From: Cardiocondyla obscurior
Lineage: Eukaryota > Arthropoda > Insecta > Hymenoptera > Formicidae
Direction: 5' to 3'
DNA length: 64,000 nt
NCBI RefSeq assembly: GCF_019399895.1
Contig: NC_091872.1
Coordinates: 4,472,395 to 4,536,394 of the forward strand
Both the position numbers and the translations under genes were made by a program. Positions 38,617 to 51,867 of the stretch are shown one piece after another. Within the stretch, counting starts at the first letter, position 1. Each line of letters opens with the position of its first letter. The notes beneath the pieces are model-generated. The model was not told where the DNA came from. It ran no database searches and worked only from the letters and a program-made list of their open reading frames with translations.

Positions 38617-41600
38617 ATGTTACATCGAAGCGCTTCGTCGCGGCGCCGGCGGGCGTCGCCAAATGTGGCAAACTCGAACCAGACGGCATCTTCGACGATG
38701 CGTGGCCGACGAGCGAGCGTAGCCACTGAAAAACCCCTTATCTTGCCGCCAAGCAGCCCCGGCGGAACGATGGAGAGGCAACGCTCGCCGAGGGGTAGCG
38801 TGGTGCCGAACATCGCTCTGGATACCGAGAGCGACTCCCCCGACGAGGTTAGTATTCACCCTCTCTCGCATTTCTCGCATTCCAGATTAATTCCTTTACA
38901 TATATTTGAATCGTTATTTAGCGCACGGTGGTGAGATTAAATTAACGTGCCGCCTCTGCCAATCGTTTTGCTTTAATATACGCTGTGCAAAATGCAAATG
39001 TCAAAAATCCTCGCTCATGCCGAGATGCACAAAAACGCTCGTTCACTATTTTTCAATCTGCCGCGAATAACGATTTGCATTCGGTTTGAGGAAACGGTTT
39101 CACGAATCCCGTCGAATGTGTAGAGTGTGGGAAATAATTCCAATTAATTGAAATTCTCAGTCAACCGAGCCCAGAGCCTGAAATATGTATCGGGTCCGCT
39201 TTTTTTTTTTTCTTTTTTTTTTTCTTTTTTTTTCCCTGTGTTTTGCCTCCTATTCCCTTCAGGCTGCGCAATGTTACACGGAATATTCAATTACTCAAGG
39301 GATATTTGACTGTACAGGTGTTTGACATCGTATTCGATCGATATGGAGCACCGTACGTATCCATCGATGAAACTAAATACGAACTTTTTGTCACGCATGT
39401 TACACATCGGTTTATCCACGAAATTTTGAGGTCATAAAATGTTCACGGTAGATAGATTGCCATCACATGTTATTCATTAGCGAATGATTGGCGCGACGTA
39501 GGCATGCGTTTCGAAAGTTATCGGTTGGCTTTGAAACAGTGAGCGCTAAAATGATTAAAATACGTTCACTTCAATCGAGTGCTCGGATACATATCACGAG
39601 TACGCGAGCTTTCATATGCAAGTGTAAATTTATTCCTATGTTAATTTCTATATTAATTAAACTACGGAATACGAACGCGTGCAATATTAATATACATATC
39701 TCCGACATTTCTAAGGAAAAAAAAAAAAGTTAATTAACTTAATTTAATATTTTAAACTTGAATAGCTGTAATATTAAACCATTTGCAAAGATAAAAGTGG
39801 CAAGCTGAGTGACTGAAATTGCGAATTACAGTCCTGATAAATGTAAAAATGTGAAGAGCTTTTTCTTTTTATAAAAATTTTCTACATTAAAGAATTAATT
39901 CCCGTTTCATCTGCCAAGAATTAAACCGATACGAAAGTGATACTTAAAAACCTACGGTGCTTTCTTTCAGGGAATATCAGGGAGTCGCAGGATTCTGCCG
40001 GATCCCGAGCAGTATGGCACCGGCCGCAACTCCCTGGCGCCCGAGGCGAGCCGCAGCCCGCGAAACTCTCTGATACCTGACGATTACTGTAGAAGCCCGC
40101 GGGGCTCTTTAATACCGGATCCGAACAGAAGCCCCCGCAACAGTCTAGTACCCGACATGGCGCGATCACCGCGAAATAGCTTGACCCCGGAAGTCTCTCT
40201 CAGTCCGCGTCATTCTTTAGTGCCGGACTCGGCGCTCAGTCCGAGAAACTCTTTGGTCCCGGACGTGGCCTATAACCGAAGTCCGCGGAACAGCATGGTG
40301 GCGGTCGGCGGCTCTAGAGTGTCCCTATTGCCAGAAAATGGTAACGCGATCGCGGCTGTGAACCGTAGCCCGAGACACTCGTTGGTACCGGACTCGACGA
40401 GGAGCCCGCGAGGTAGCATGGCTAATCTAGACTTTGATCGAAGTCCGCGTGGCTCGATCTGCCCGGAACTGCACCGGACACCTAGGGGCAGCATCACGCC
40501 CATGGAAATTCCGGACAGAAGCCCGCGCGGCTCGATAGCCTCCGAGTGTTTGAATCAAAGTCCTCGCGGCTCCATCGTGCCCGATCCCAACAGATCGCCC
40601 AGAGGATCGATCGCGCCGGACCCTAATCGGTCCCCGCGTGGTTCGATATGCCCGGAGAGCAGCAACCGGAGCCCGAGGGGATCAATCGTGCCGCACGACC
40701 AGACTAACCGATCGCCGCGCGGGAGCATAGGCGTCAATGACGTCGACAGGCACTCGAGAGGTTCTATCGGAGCCGTTAACGACGATGAGAAAAACAGAAG
40801 TCCCAGAGGAAGCATCGGACCCGAGGGGATTAACAGAAGTCCTAGGGGTAGTCTCGGAGGGCATCAAGACAGAAGAGCACCGAGGGGGAATCTAGGTCTT
40901 CAGGATCCTAGAAGAGCTTCCGCGGACCAAGGTGAGAATTTCCAATTTCTTTTTTTTTTTTTCTTTCCTCGTCTTAGACGTTCAACAATATTAATTTACT
41001 TTTATAAAAGTTCCTTAAATCTCCGAGGATAATCTTTAGTACGAGAGTTATAACGGTGAAAGCCTTAGCCCGTCGGCGCGTATCACGACCGACGTTGCGT
41101 AACTTCGATACGGAAACTATCAGGAAAATGTGGCTCTTGATAGGATTCAAACCGCAATACTCCGCATCCGAATACCAAAATGCAGATATAATCCGATCGC
41201 GAAATTATAGCATCGCGGTGAAACGCAGCGCGATGTGCAAAGGAAACGTTTGCGCTTGCCGCAAGTGCGGTTGGATTGTACCAATAATATGCCTACGTGA
41301 GCGACGTATCAATCATAACATGACGAAATTAAACAATTTGTTCCGTTCGTCACCACCTCTCGAGATATCACGATTAACCGAGGCGCTGAAACGAGTGCAG
41401 CGCTTGATAAAAATAATAATAAGCTTATTCGGGGATCGAGCGAGCTTTGTCTCGCATTGAAATAAATATTAAAAATAATCGATTTATCTGTTTGTTCAAA
41501 AAGAATTTTTAATTTTCCTTTTTTCTCGCATCTATTTCTTGCTTGCCGAGCAATTATAAACGCGGCTGTATTATATGCGACATGAGAGGGACGGGTCATA

Positions 41601-44478
41601 AAATATTCACGAACAAGATTCCATGCAAGCGTTTCCTTACATCCCCGGCGTTTGCAGCCCGAGAATCTACCTCGAGGCAGCAAGTATCTACTCTCCTTGG
41701 GGAACGTAATAGCAATTTGACGCTCATTACCGTACAACTTGATGTCAGCTCTCCGGGGAGGCCGATTAGTTTTCGTTCGTTTCTCCCGCGTACAAGGCAT
41801 TCGACAGGCAGACGCGCGTAATATATATCGAATGACAGAATTTGCTCGTCGAGCCGCACGCGATTGCCCACGGTATCGCACATCCGATACCTAGTCGCTC
41901 GAAATCCTGCGGCACGGATGCGACAGACATTCGCGCCCCCCGGAGTAGCGCGAGCTTGACGCGCGGGCGGAAGGAACGTATCCGCCAAGAGATGTAGAAT
42001 AATATCGACAAGTCGACAACGATCCGACGTCGGATTCCAGAACGAGGCTCTCGTTAAGAAACAACGTCGATACCCTACCCCCTTGATTTTCTGCGCACTC
42101 GGTTAAATTTATCGCGATTTAATCAGGTCAGACGAAGTATCTCTTCGAATTGCTCATCGACCTTACGACTACGCTCTTGCGTCGCAAGTGAAACGCGTTA
42201 CAACGTTCGCGACAAGACGCGAGATAATATAAAAGCGACTTTGCATCGGCTTCATGTTGCGCCGACGTCTTAAACCTAATTCGGCATGTAAATAATCGTA
42301 CTTCGCTGAAAGTTCAGCCTGTAATCGTAGTGATTATGCTAATTGCCGTAAATCACGAATCATATTATTGGCAAGTCCACGCAGGTTATTAGATTTAAAC
42401 GTATCGCGAGCCAAATTGCTATTGGCGGTTGGAAAACCCACACGCGGTGTTGATATAGCGGCATTAAACCTCCTAAGTCGACCTATGCAAATTGGTTCAC
42501 CACAATCTTAGATATATGTGCGCGTGCAGATGCATACGTGTGTATCTTGCGGGGATAATTTACCGCTAATATTCCCGAATGAGATAAAATTCACGAGGGA
42601 GAAACGGAAACGTAATAATTTCGCACGCTAAGAAAGTTACCCCTCCCCCATTTTTTTTTATATCGCCGTGATTCTCGGAGCCGCCGAACACGAAGAGCGG
42701 TAAGTTAAACGCGAGCAAATAAGAGGCACTTGCCTTAGCGATAATTAACGTCAAGCGGGAAAGGCTACGTTTTGGCCGCGTAAATTAGTTTGATTTTGTC
42801 GTGCGCGCACACGATGCTTATTAACGTTAACAGCTGCACCAAACCACCGCCGGTCACGAAATTGAAATACGCGTTTATTACACGTATATTCTCATACGCC
42901 CACTTTGCGCGACGCAAGAAGGCTCGCGTGCGTGTTCTTAAGCGACCGAACCACAGCTGATCAAAGCCCGACTTTCTTCTTAAGTACACACCGAAACAGT
43001 GAAAATGTAAATATACAATGAATAATTCATTATAATATTACAGTCGCTCTGATTCCGTACGTACTGCAATAATGCGTTGCATTAAAAAAAAAAAAAAAAA
43101 AAGAAAGAAACCGTATTAAATTGATTTTCTTGGCGGCTTTATTGCTCAAAATTCGCCAACCTTCCGCACGATTATTATCTTGAGATCGACGCGATAAGAT
43201 TGACCTGTTTACACCGAGCTACCGCGAGGAAAGTCGATAAATATCGCGCCAAGGAACGTTGCAATAATCAGAATCTCTCCGGTGGATAAGGTTTGTATTC
43301 TGTAAATTGAAAGCACGGATTTATCGCGCGAAGCTGCGCGTATTACGCAGAAGCTTGTTGACAAAGATATCTCTCATCGCTCGAGTTTGCAGTGCATGAT
43401 GTCTCTTTACAACGAGCGAAATTCGTGCAAATGGAGAATACAAATTAAATTGCACACTGACACTGTTAATTGGCGCGTCGTTCGCAACTGCAGTTATCTA
43501 GTGTTCGTTAATTGCAAACGTGCTAAAACAAAGAGAGTCGAAACTGCTAGTCAGGATAATGTAATAACGAAAAATTCAAACGCGACAACAAATCCCCTAT
43601 AATCTTACGCGATTTATTTGAGAAAATCTTCCCAAGTTACGTTTACACAAAAATAATACCGATTCCATTCACGTGGCCCTGCAGCTCGACATAGAATTGC
43701 TAAATGCGCGCTGGTCGTAAAAAAAAAAAAAAAAAAAAAAAATAACAGAAATGGCAAAGCGATGAAAAGTAGAGTATCCCTTATCAAATATAAATGTCAA
43801 TAAGTTCGTATAAATTCAAGGAGTGTCTGTTCTTTTGCTCGCGAGAGACGTTTTCCATCTTTTCATAAATATTCACGAGACATCGCGCGTGAATTTCGCG
43901 AGATATTTCCGTTCTCGCGGAAGGAATTTCCGAAACGTAGACGGATGAATTCAAATATTTGCGCTTGTGTCCAGGGAGCACGAGAAACCGAAGTTCCTCG
44001 CCTTATCGTCAAAGAGAAGTGAGCTCGGGAAGTGTCAGATCGGGCGGAAGCGGTGGCGCACAGGTCAATCTGGGATATGGAACGAACGCTTGGGCCGATT
44101 CTAGACGAGCCAGCAGCTCCGTTTCGCAGGTAACTTCTCTCCATTCTCCCTCCCTTATTCCTATCGTGTCCATTGCGACCCGGAGACCGGTAACGTTCAA
44201 TTTCTTTCCCCGACCACGGTGTTACGGTGCACGCCCTAGTTGTGTTACGAGTGCACTGGAATTTCTCGGTCGAGCGACGGAAACTGGCGACCCGGCGCTC
44301 TCCGTCTTTATGACTCAACGAACATATATACACGGGATTGCAATTTGTCATTTATCATCCGTTACGGTAATTACGATGAATTGAGCCAGTTGCGGGTGGA
44401 AAGCACGTGGATATTCTCTTTATTCGTTGGGAATACACTAACAAGCTAACTTCCATAAACTGTGAGTTGTGCAGAGAG

Positions 44479-44511
<33 letters not shown>

Positions 44512-47500
44512 GAGAAGCAAAATTTGTTTCGGACGCGGACTGGGTTTGCTACAAGTGCATAATACTTTTTTACGATTATTTTTCTCTGAGATAAAAACGT
44601 TGTTCTAGATATCAATAATTATTAACGGAAACTTAATTATAAGAGTGAGAAATAAACGCGTTTATGATTGAGCGTGGTAAAACGACCAAGTTAACTACCA
44701 AAAATAATTTATTTTATACAACCGGGAAAAATTTTATATTAATCATGCGTGTAATAATGCTGATTGTTTGCCAAGATTATTATTTTTTTTTTTGGTCCAA
44801 TTACGTTAACTACAAAAAGTATTTTCTCTGTACATCTATTAACGGAAAAATTGTCCTCTAAAAAAAGAAGCTTAAACGATCTAAAATTGTACTTTGGACT
44901 GGTTTCTACTGCAGACGTAACATGACACGATATGTTGTTGCAATGCACGCGAGGCGAGGTCGAATGACGATACGAGCGATAACTTTACCTCCACGCCCGT
45001 ATCCCTAGTGGCATGTTCATTGTCTTTTGATGGAAAAAACCTCTAATGAGTGCAAAAGTTTTCTACGAAAATAAGTAATGCTTAATCATGCTTAACAAGC
45101 AAAATAGAAAGTGAGTAATAGAGTATATAAAATGATACATAGGGTATTAAGTTTTAAGCGCGTTTCATATATGACTTTCCGATGTTTCACGTATTTTTCT
45201 TTTTAAAGAGTTTAAAGAGCGCGAGGCACTTTTCTAAAATGTTCAAATTAATAAAGAACTTTTTTTTCATCCGCAAAGGTCTTTCTCTTTCTACGAAAAA
45301 ATTCAAAATAATAAAAAAATTATTTATAAATGTACTTTTAAGATTTCTCGAGCAGTCATTTTCTGCTTGTTTAAAATCTTACTCAGAATGTTGCAAAAAC
45401 AAAAAAAAAAAAAATTACGCGTTAGGTTAAAGGTTTTATTAATATTTCAAGTTGTTGTCCTTGTATTTTTCTTAAGAAATTTTTCAGAAAATCTCTTTTT
45501 TCGAAATTTCTTTGAAAAGTAAAAAATAACCACCGATGCACTTCGAGTTCGCTTAATGATCAATAAGAGCAGAAATTTAAACGACTGTGAAACTTAAGTT
45601 TTCTTTTTTTGTGCACAAATTATTAAGACAGTTATTACAAAAGCGCATGCTATTCCTGTAAAAATTATCGGGTGAAGCTACGCAGATTAGAAGGGTGCTG
45701 GAGCACACCTTGTTCGTGACAGCTTGAATTTTTCTCGCACAGATCACATCCGTGGCTTATTTCCGCGCTCATATCCGCGCGAAAAATGCACCTGGAACGC
45801 GCTCCCAAGGATGCGTCGGCGGATCTTATTTCGTAGAATGTAGAACGAGAATCGACCAGAGCCGATGAGAAAGAAGAGACGTATCTCCAAAGCTGTGCTC
45901 GTGCCTTTCAGGATCGTTTATTGGATTTACGTTGTGGGAAAAGTAAACGGAATATAAATTGATCTCTGACGCGAAATCTACGCGCGTAAAGGCACGAGGC
46001 TAGATAAAAAGAAAGTACCGAGATCAATAATTAAAGCGCACCCGGAAAGTCGAGTTGCTCGTGGAATATAAAAAGTATCGACTTTTATTTGTCGGTGATC
46101 AAGTTGCGTTGTAAAAATCTTTCGCACATAGCGCGCAACATTTTTATTTATTTATTTATTAAGAAAAAGACAAAAAAAAAAGAAGAAAGAATTCTATAAA
46201 AAAGAATTTTAGAAAAATCATTGAATTTAACGTTTTCAAAATTTAAACGCGTTCAAATTACCAACGTGTTGGTTAACACGGACTCCTACTGAAAGACGGA
46301 AAAAGCTGGGTCTGTTCCGTCACTAATTGGATTATTTTGTAATCAGCGAAATACAGACGAAGTAGCAGACGGCAACGTATATTAACGTAAGATAATGTGG
46401 ATACAATAAAACAAAATTAAACGAATTAAATGTTTCTAAAATAACATTGCAATAAACAGAGAGATGCAGGTGAAAGGAGAAAGATAGGGGAGAGAGAAAG
46501 AAAGAGAGAGAAAGAGAGAGAGAAAAGGAGAGTACGTGCGAGGTGAGCAAAGTTAAAATAAATTAAAAGTTGAATTGTGTCTTTTGCAGCTTTGTGGAGT
46601 CTTTTCCGCGATAAAGTCTAATGTTACGTATGTGCTGTTAATCAGAACGAATGAACTTGCCGGCACAAAATTATATTACATTACGGGAGAAAATCTGATT
46701 TGAGCTGTCACGTATGCTTTCAGCTTTCAGGCGACGAATCGCGCCGGCTTTGCGCCAGCGGCGCGAAAGCACCTGAAAAGGGCGACGCGGAGGCAGCGAA
46801 TCTCGGTGTGGCAACGTACGGATCGGTCGTGTTTCAACTAAAAGACGCCCACCTCGAGGCGAACGGCATCTGTGACTTCGTATTTCGCGCTTTGAGAGTA
46901 ATCAGCAAAACGATGACGTTCACCATATGTCTGACCTGCTTGTCCACTGTGCCTATTTTGATGTTCATCTTCGGTGAGTAAAGAAATTAATCCCGAGGAC
47001 GCGAGATCGGAGATAACAAACGCTCTCAATTAATCTCGAACGAAAAAAAAAACCAAAAAAAAAAAAGAGCCTTTGACTTCGTAATCAACCACGTACGGAC
47101 AATTTAATCACTAAAGTGTATTCAGCTAGCATAATGAATATTACATAATAACTATCGGCTTGATAAGTAGGTCGAAAACGACCCGACCGAAGTTGCTTCG
47201 ATCCGTTTTACACTTCGACACGAAATGGCGATCGATACACCCCCCGTATCTGTAGTACAGTATATCTGCACTTAAGAACTATAACGACAGAGTTCAGCGA
47301 AGTTTAAAAGAAAGCTGTGTAGCCCAGTTTCTTTTTGATCTACAGTGCCTTTTAAAATTTCAAAATTGTTTGCATTATTTCTTATAATTTAATGTTTTTC
47401 ATTTTTTTTAAATATTTTTTTTTTATTTTACTCGTTTCCGATATTTATACTTTATTGATATTAATTTTAATGATTATTTTATGCGTTTGTAAAATGACGT

Positions 47501-50500
47501 GATGGATGATATTTTAAAAGGAACATATAAAACGAGCGATTGAACAAGATGTTCTCTTTAACTTCCTTTGTGTTTCAATAAACTTCGCAAAACCTTGTAG
47601 CTTTTTCTGATGTAAATTTTCCTCCATTACATATCTCGGGAGAGTTGAGAGTTCTTTTATTGCTCCTTTAACCTCTCTTAAGGGAATGGCTTTACGCATA
47701 GCCCGACGGGAATATTTTTGCAGTTATCAAAGAAAATTTTTAACCTAGTATTCATCGCTATCACGTTGTGTTTAGTCATCTTTCTCTCTTAGGCTGGCCT
47801 CCAAGTTCAGCTCGAGTTGAAAACACGAAGTCCGATAGCGAGAGATGATTTCCTGAAGTGTTTTACGCGAAAGGCGATCGTTTTACGAAATAAGGCTCTT
47901 TTATCAGAATTCTGACACAAATATATTCCGATTCATTGATAATATAAATCTAGATTTGTACGCGCGAAGTGAACTATCAAATAAACAAATTTCTCTTTAG
48001 TGAGAAAATTTATTAGCTAACAGTTTTTGGAGTTTGCAATTCAATATTTAATCATGCCGCTTGTAATATAATTTTCTGAATACACGTCATTAAGTATTGC
48101 GCGTAATGTGTATGTAGTACTTCTACTTTTAATATATTAAAAATATAATAACATTTAACGTGTAATTCTATCGTTGTATGTCTAACAGATAATGACAGAG
48201 TAACGTAATGATATTTTAATTAAATTTTTGGAGATTAAATGCAATTAAATTTAATTAAATTTCGAGATAAATTCGTAAATAATTTATCACTAGATAAATG
48301 TGTAAAAGGTACTTTTTTTTCTGTAATTTACTCGATTGGTGTGATATTCATAACATCTGTTTTAGATGTTCTACTATTTAATATATGATACAAGTAATTT
48401 ACGGGATAAAATTCTACATACAAATTTACGTACCGTGTAGAAAATATTTTTTAATTTATGCGTATAAAATAATATATTATATAAAATATCTAATAAAATA
48501 CGCGATATATAAAATTACAAATAGAATTGTATTTTAATAAACATCAATTTGACGTAAATCACTTAAAAGCGGATTCGGAATGCAAATTGTGCATTATTTC
48601 TTCTTCTCTCTATCACGACGTAAACTTTCAACCAACGAAATGCAAATATTTGATAAATGTTCACGGCGGTACGTAGAAGAGTATTTGCGACAATGTGGAG
48701 TAAACAAAATCTTATTTCTCTCAGTAAATCTTTTAACATTTTACAAAATTAAACGTCTCGGCCGGTTACCTAGTGATGTTCTCTTTCCGCATAATTTTTA
48801 AAATATATTTACATGTTTTAATCTTATTGACTTTCAACACGGTAAATCTTTTGAGTTGGTGTCAAGCAAATTATAATGTGCATCTCGGCCGACTTCGTTG
48901 AAATTCCACAAAATATACGACATTATTTCTGAGGTAATTAATGCTACCGGAATTACGACACGCGAATCGCTAGCGTGTTGAGCTTTGCAGCATGCAAGCA
49001 TACTTAATTTCTTGGGCATAGCGGGTTACTCGCGCAGTAGGGAGCATGGACATTCAACCTGATTTATTGTAAACCTGGTGCATTCACCTTCCAGCAAAGT
49101 CCACCTAGTAGGAACGTACAATCGATAGTAACGGCGTAGGTAAACCGCAAAAGTAGCCGCGGATTATTGATTCCAAATACGACGTAAATATTTCGTAAAT
49201 CACAATACGAAAGTAGAATAAAAATCATAGATTGCGAGCCGCGCTGAGCAAATTTAACAAGACACTTAAGCTGAAAGCTGATTCGAAAAATCTCAAATAC
49301 ATATATCGGATTTATTGAAATATTGCTAAAAAAAAAATCTCTTCGTAAATAATGTATTTCCTTAAAACTTTCTATTTTTTTGTTATGTCACTGTACTTTT
49401 AAAATTATTGAAAAATTTAAAATGACGGTATTGATTTCCTGCGGTAAATATCGCGATATGAATTCTTCGAAAAATCGTTGAGGGTTATGGTGTAGCAGAA
49501 AAATTAATAATTTATACATACACAACAAAAATGCACATAATAACGAGGTACACATTACTCAAGTACACGTTGCAGTGGAGAACCTCTCGAGATATGCACG
49601 TTATGTTATCCTAAGCTGAACGACGAACCAGAACGTGATATACAGAATAGACGTCAGACACAAAGCAATTAATGCTAAATTATTCCTCGCTGGCGTTGGC
49701 AAAAAGTGTATAATAACGATAGCGTCAGATATACGTTAGGTCTTAATTGACGAACAAAAATGTCGGTTAAGGGGCGTCTCTTTTTATTTTTTTTTTATTT
49801 TTTTATTTTTCCTCCTGATAAGAAAGAACGGTGAGCTTCAAGTAAATTACTACACCATGTTATATTATTTCAGTGCATTACTGAAATTATTAAATGGGTC
49901 ACGAGTGTAAAAAGGTCACGGATATGAAAGGAAGACGTTGCTGTAAGGCGTCTGCTAATAAAGTTTCGGCGAGAAAACGACGGAAGCAGAAATCATGCAA
50001 TCAATTATCGTTAATTGTTACTTTTTACACGTATATTACGTCGCGACAGAACAGCGCAGAATTATATTTTTTTTTATATTTAATTAGAATTAGCTTTGAT
50101 ATTTTATATTAAGAAAAAAAAACAAAACAAAAAAAATTATATATATGTTTAAAATATTGCACATTAATTTTCGATGTACGCAATATATTTTTTTTTTTAA
50201 GCCATGGATTAAAATTGAACAAATAGCATAAATATGAGTGGTTCGTATTTATTTTATCGGTCGAAATCCGGCTTTATATCGTAACAAACGGCGAACGTGT
50301 TAAAAGGGAATGTTCAAATTTATCTTTCCAGGTGTGCAGTTCATCAAGGATTGCCCTAAAGAGCCATACATTCCCGTGTACATGCTGATCGGGGGAGTGT
50401 TAGGCGCCGTGCGTATGTTCTGGGCGCTGTATTCGCAAATACGTTCTCGGAGGCCGGAAGTCTTGTCCGTTCCCGCCGCCAGACCACACGTCTCGCCTAT

Positions 50501-51867
50501 GAAATTGCTCTCCATAACTTTATCGTGCTTCCTGGTCGCGTGGTTCGTGTTAGGTAAGCAAGAAATTTCATTTGAAATTGTAGACGACGTGTGTTATATC
50601 CCGCTCCGGCAACCCCCGAACTTTTGAAGCATTAAAGCCACAGAGGATTTGCTCAACGAGTTCAAACCATGGTCGGATTAGGGGGAACGTATGTTTCATA
50701 ACATTCGGCTTTGCAACTTTATAATAATTTTCCGCGAGCGTAATTAAATATTAAAAGTGAAACGTGTGTTCTGTTTGTTAAAAAAAAAAAAAAATTTTTG
50801 TAAAATAATAGACGCTTATTTAAGCGTTTATTTAAATTCAAAATAATGTCGGGGCAACCTAAGCCGGATAATTAATTTTTATAATTGTCGCATATTTTTA
50901 TTTATTTTTTGTTTCAGGACATTACTGGATACTGCATATAATGTGGCCGGAATACGAACTTTCTTTATATGCGCCCAATAGGTGGTGTCACAAGACGCTG
51001 TATATTTTCTCTTTAGTTCACCTGTGTATAATATACGCGGTCTTATTTGTAATATTAATAGTGGCGGTCGGTCTAGCTTTCTGCAGAATTCTGGAGTGCC
51101 CTTTACCAGAAAGGTAAGTTAATTTATATACCGTCGAATTATCAATTTTCCTGAAAGTAATTTTAGAGGAACGTTTATTAAACGACACAACGTAATCCAA
51201 TAGAAATAAATCTTATCTCAAAATAAAAGCGATGAGAGCGGCGTGGATGCTGTACGAATTTTTTCTTTGAAAAATCGCTCGTAATGAAAATAACGCGCGA
51301 CGGTCGACCCAGTTCTCGTAGAACTGACGATGGGAGCTGCTTTACGATGGCGAACCCGATGATGAAAAATATCTTATCTTGACGACACCGCGTTTCAATC
51401 TGCATATGTTACAACATCCGATACATTTGGAGAGCTGAGTAGCAAGGGTCGTGTAACGTGAGGATCATATAAACGCACACCGATCACGTTCCTATCGTCG
51501 GTGAAATGTGAATATCGTAGGTGTGTTTCGCGTGAAACAACGTGATTAGCAGATTCGTGGCAATTACGAGAGATAACGTTTAACTTTTGAGAAAAATATC
51601 CAACCTGCTCGTTCGTATTTCGTATAAATTATGGTAACCGTTTATTTTATTAAAATCATTGGCGTTTGATTTAACACAAAATAATGTTTTCTGAATCGGT
51701 ATAGTTTCGACGGCTTTCATTCGATCGATATCGAACTACGTACATAAAAAAAAAATTAATAATAATATGAGAAAATAAACTATGATAAGGCAACGAACTC
51801 ACGATCGATAAGAGCATACTCATGCTCCAAAACGTGCTCGTTCTGCTCAACTTTCAGATACAAATAA
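38617..51867 (+). CDS. SPRGS-repeat protein with C-terminal TMEM272-like four-pass membrane domain
   Basis: Exons: 38617-38847, 39971-40931, 43975-44129, 46724-46973, 50332-50553, 50918-51113, 51858-51867. All junctions are GT-AG with matching phases (0, 1, 0, 1, 1, 2), giving 674 residues to the first stop (TAA 51865-51867). Residues 1-510 look disordered and Ser/Arg/Pro-rich, with about 23 SPR[GNH]S motifs (57-65 and about 95-395) and a second Ser/Gly-rich patch (399-449). Four hydrophobic helices follow: about 511-533, 545-566, 587-607 and 633-661. A DCP...YIPVYMLIGGVLG stretch between helices 1 and 2 is the hallmark that suggests the TMEM272-like family, whose function is unknown to me. 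The start at 38617 is the first ATG after an in-frame stop at 38599; Met28 and Met52 are alternatives. Both ends of the repeat tail are probably cytosolic. Exon structure is well supported; family name moderately so. Confidence 0.8.
39971..40931 (+). repeat. Exon of degenerate SPR[G/N/H]S[L/I/M]xP[D/E] peptide repeats
   Basis: One 320-codon exon carries about 22 copies of a 9-residue core with variable 1-15 residue spacers. Early copies are SPRNSLVPD-like and later copies SPRGSIVPD-like, decaying to SPRGSIGxx and APRGNL at the end. DNA identity between copies is low through synonymous change, so the repeat is old and kept by protein-level selection rather than recent slippage. Each core offers a Ser-Pro site and an Arg-x-Ser site, consistent with multisite phosphorylation. 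Signs of ordered structure are absent. Confidence 0.9.
40932..50331 (+). other. Large introns of the four-pass membrane gene (40932-43974, 44130-46723, 46974-50331)
   Basis: The three introns contain no coding exon that I can support on either strand. They hold A runs at 43719-43742 and 44479-44509 (31 A), a 19-base A run near 43084-43102, and a GA-rich microsatellite at about 46489-46532. At the third acceptor two CAGs lie seven bases apart (46721-46723 and 46728-46730); only the first keeps the frame. Confidence 0.55.
44479..44509. repeat. 31-base poly-A tract
   Basis: An uninterrupted A run, the longest in the window, inside an intron of the membrane gene. No transposon body or target-site duplication is evident around it, so it is listed as a homopolymer rather than a retroposon tail. 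Confidence 0.95.

Noticed and set aside
38216..38689. 157-codon minus-strand open frame over the first coding exon of the membrane gene
   Set aside because: Antisense shadow of the well-supported plus-strand exon plus upstream noncoding DNA.
41140..41165. Minus-strand tRNA T-arm-like sequence (GGATTCAAACC)
   Set aside because: No complementary T stem or acceptor stem around it.
41309..41988. Minus-strand open frames of 190 and 130 codons in intron 2
   Set aside because: Two overlapping frames in different phases, Arg-rich, without motifs or splice sites; chance frames.
43719..44509. Poly-A tracts as retroposon tails
   Set aside because: No element body, target-site duplication or reverse-transcriptase-like coding upstream of either tract.
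46731..46973. Alternative acceptor seven bases downstream in the first transmembrane exon
   Set aside because: It would shift the frame relative to the preceding phase-0 donor at 44129 and destroy the transmembrane segment.
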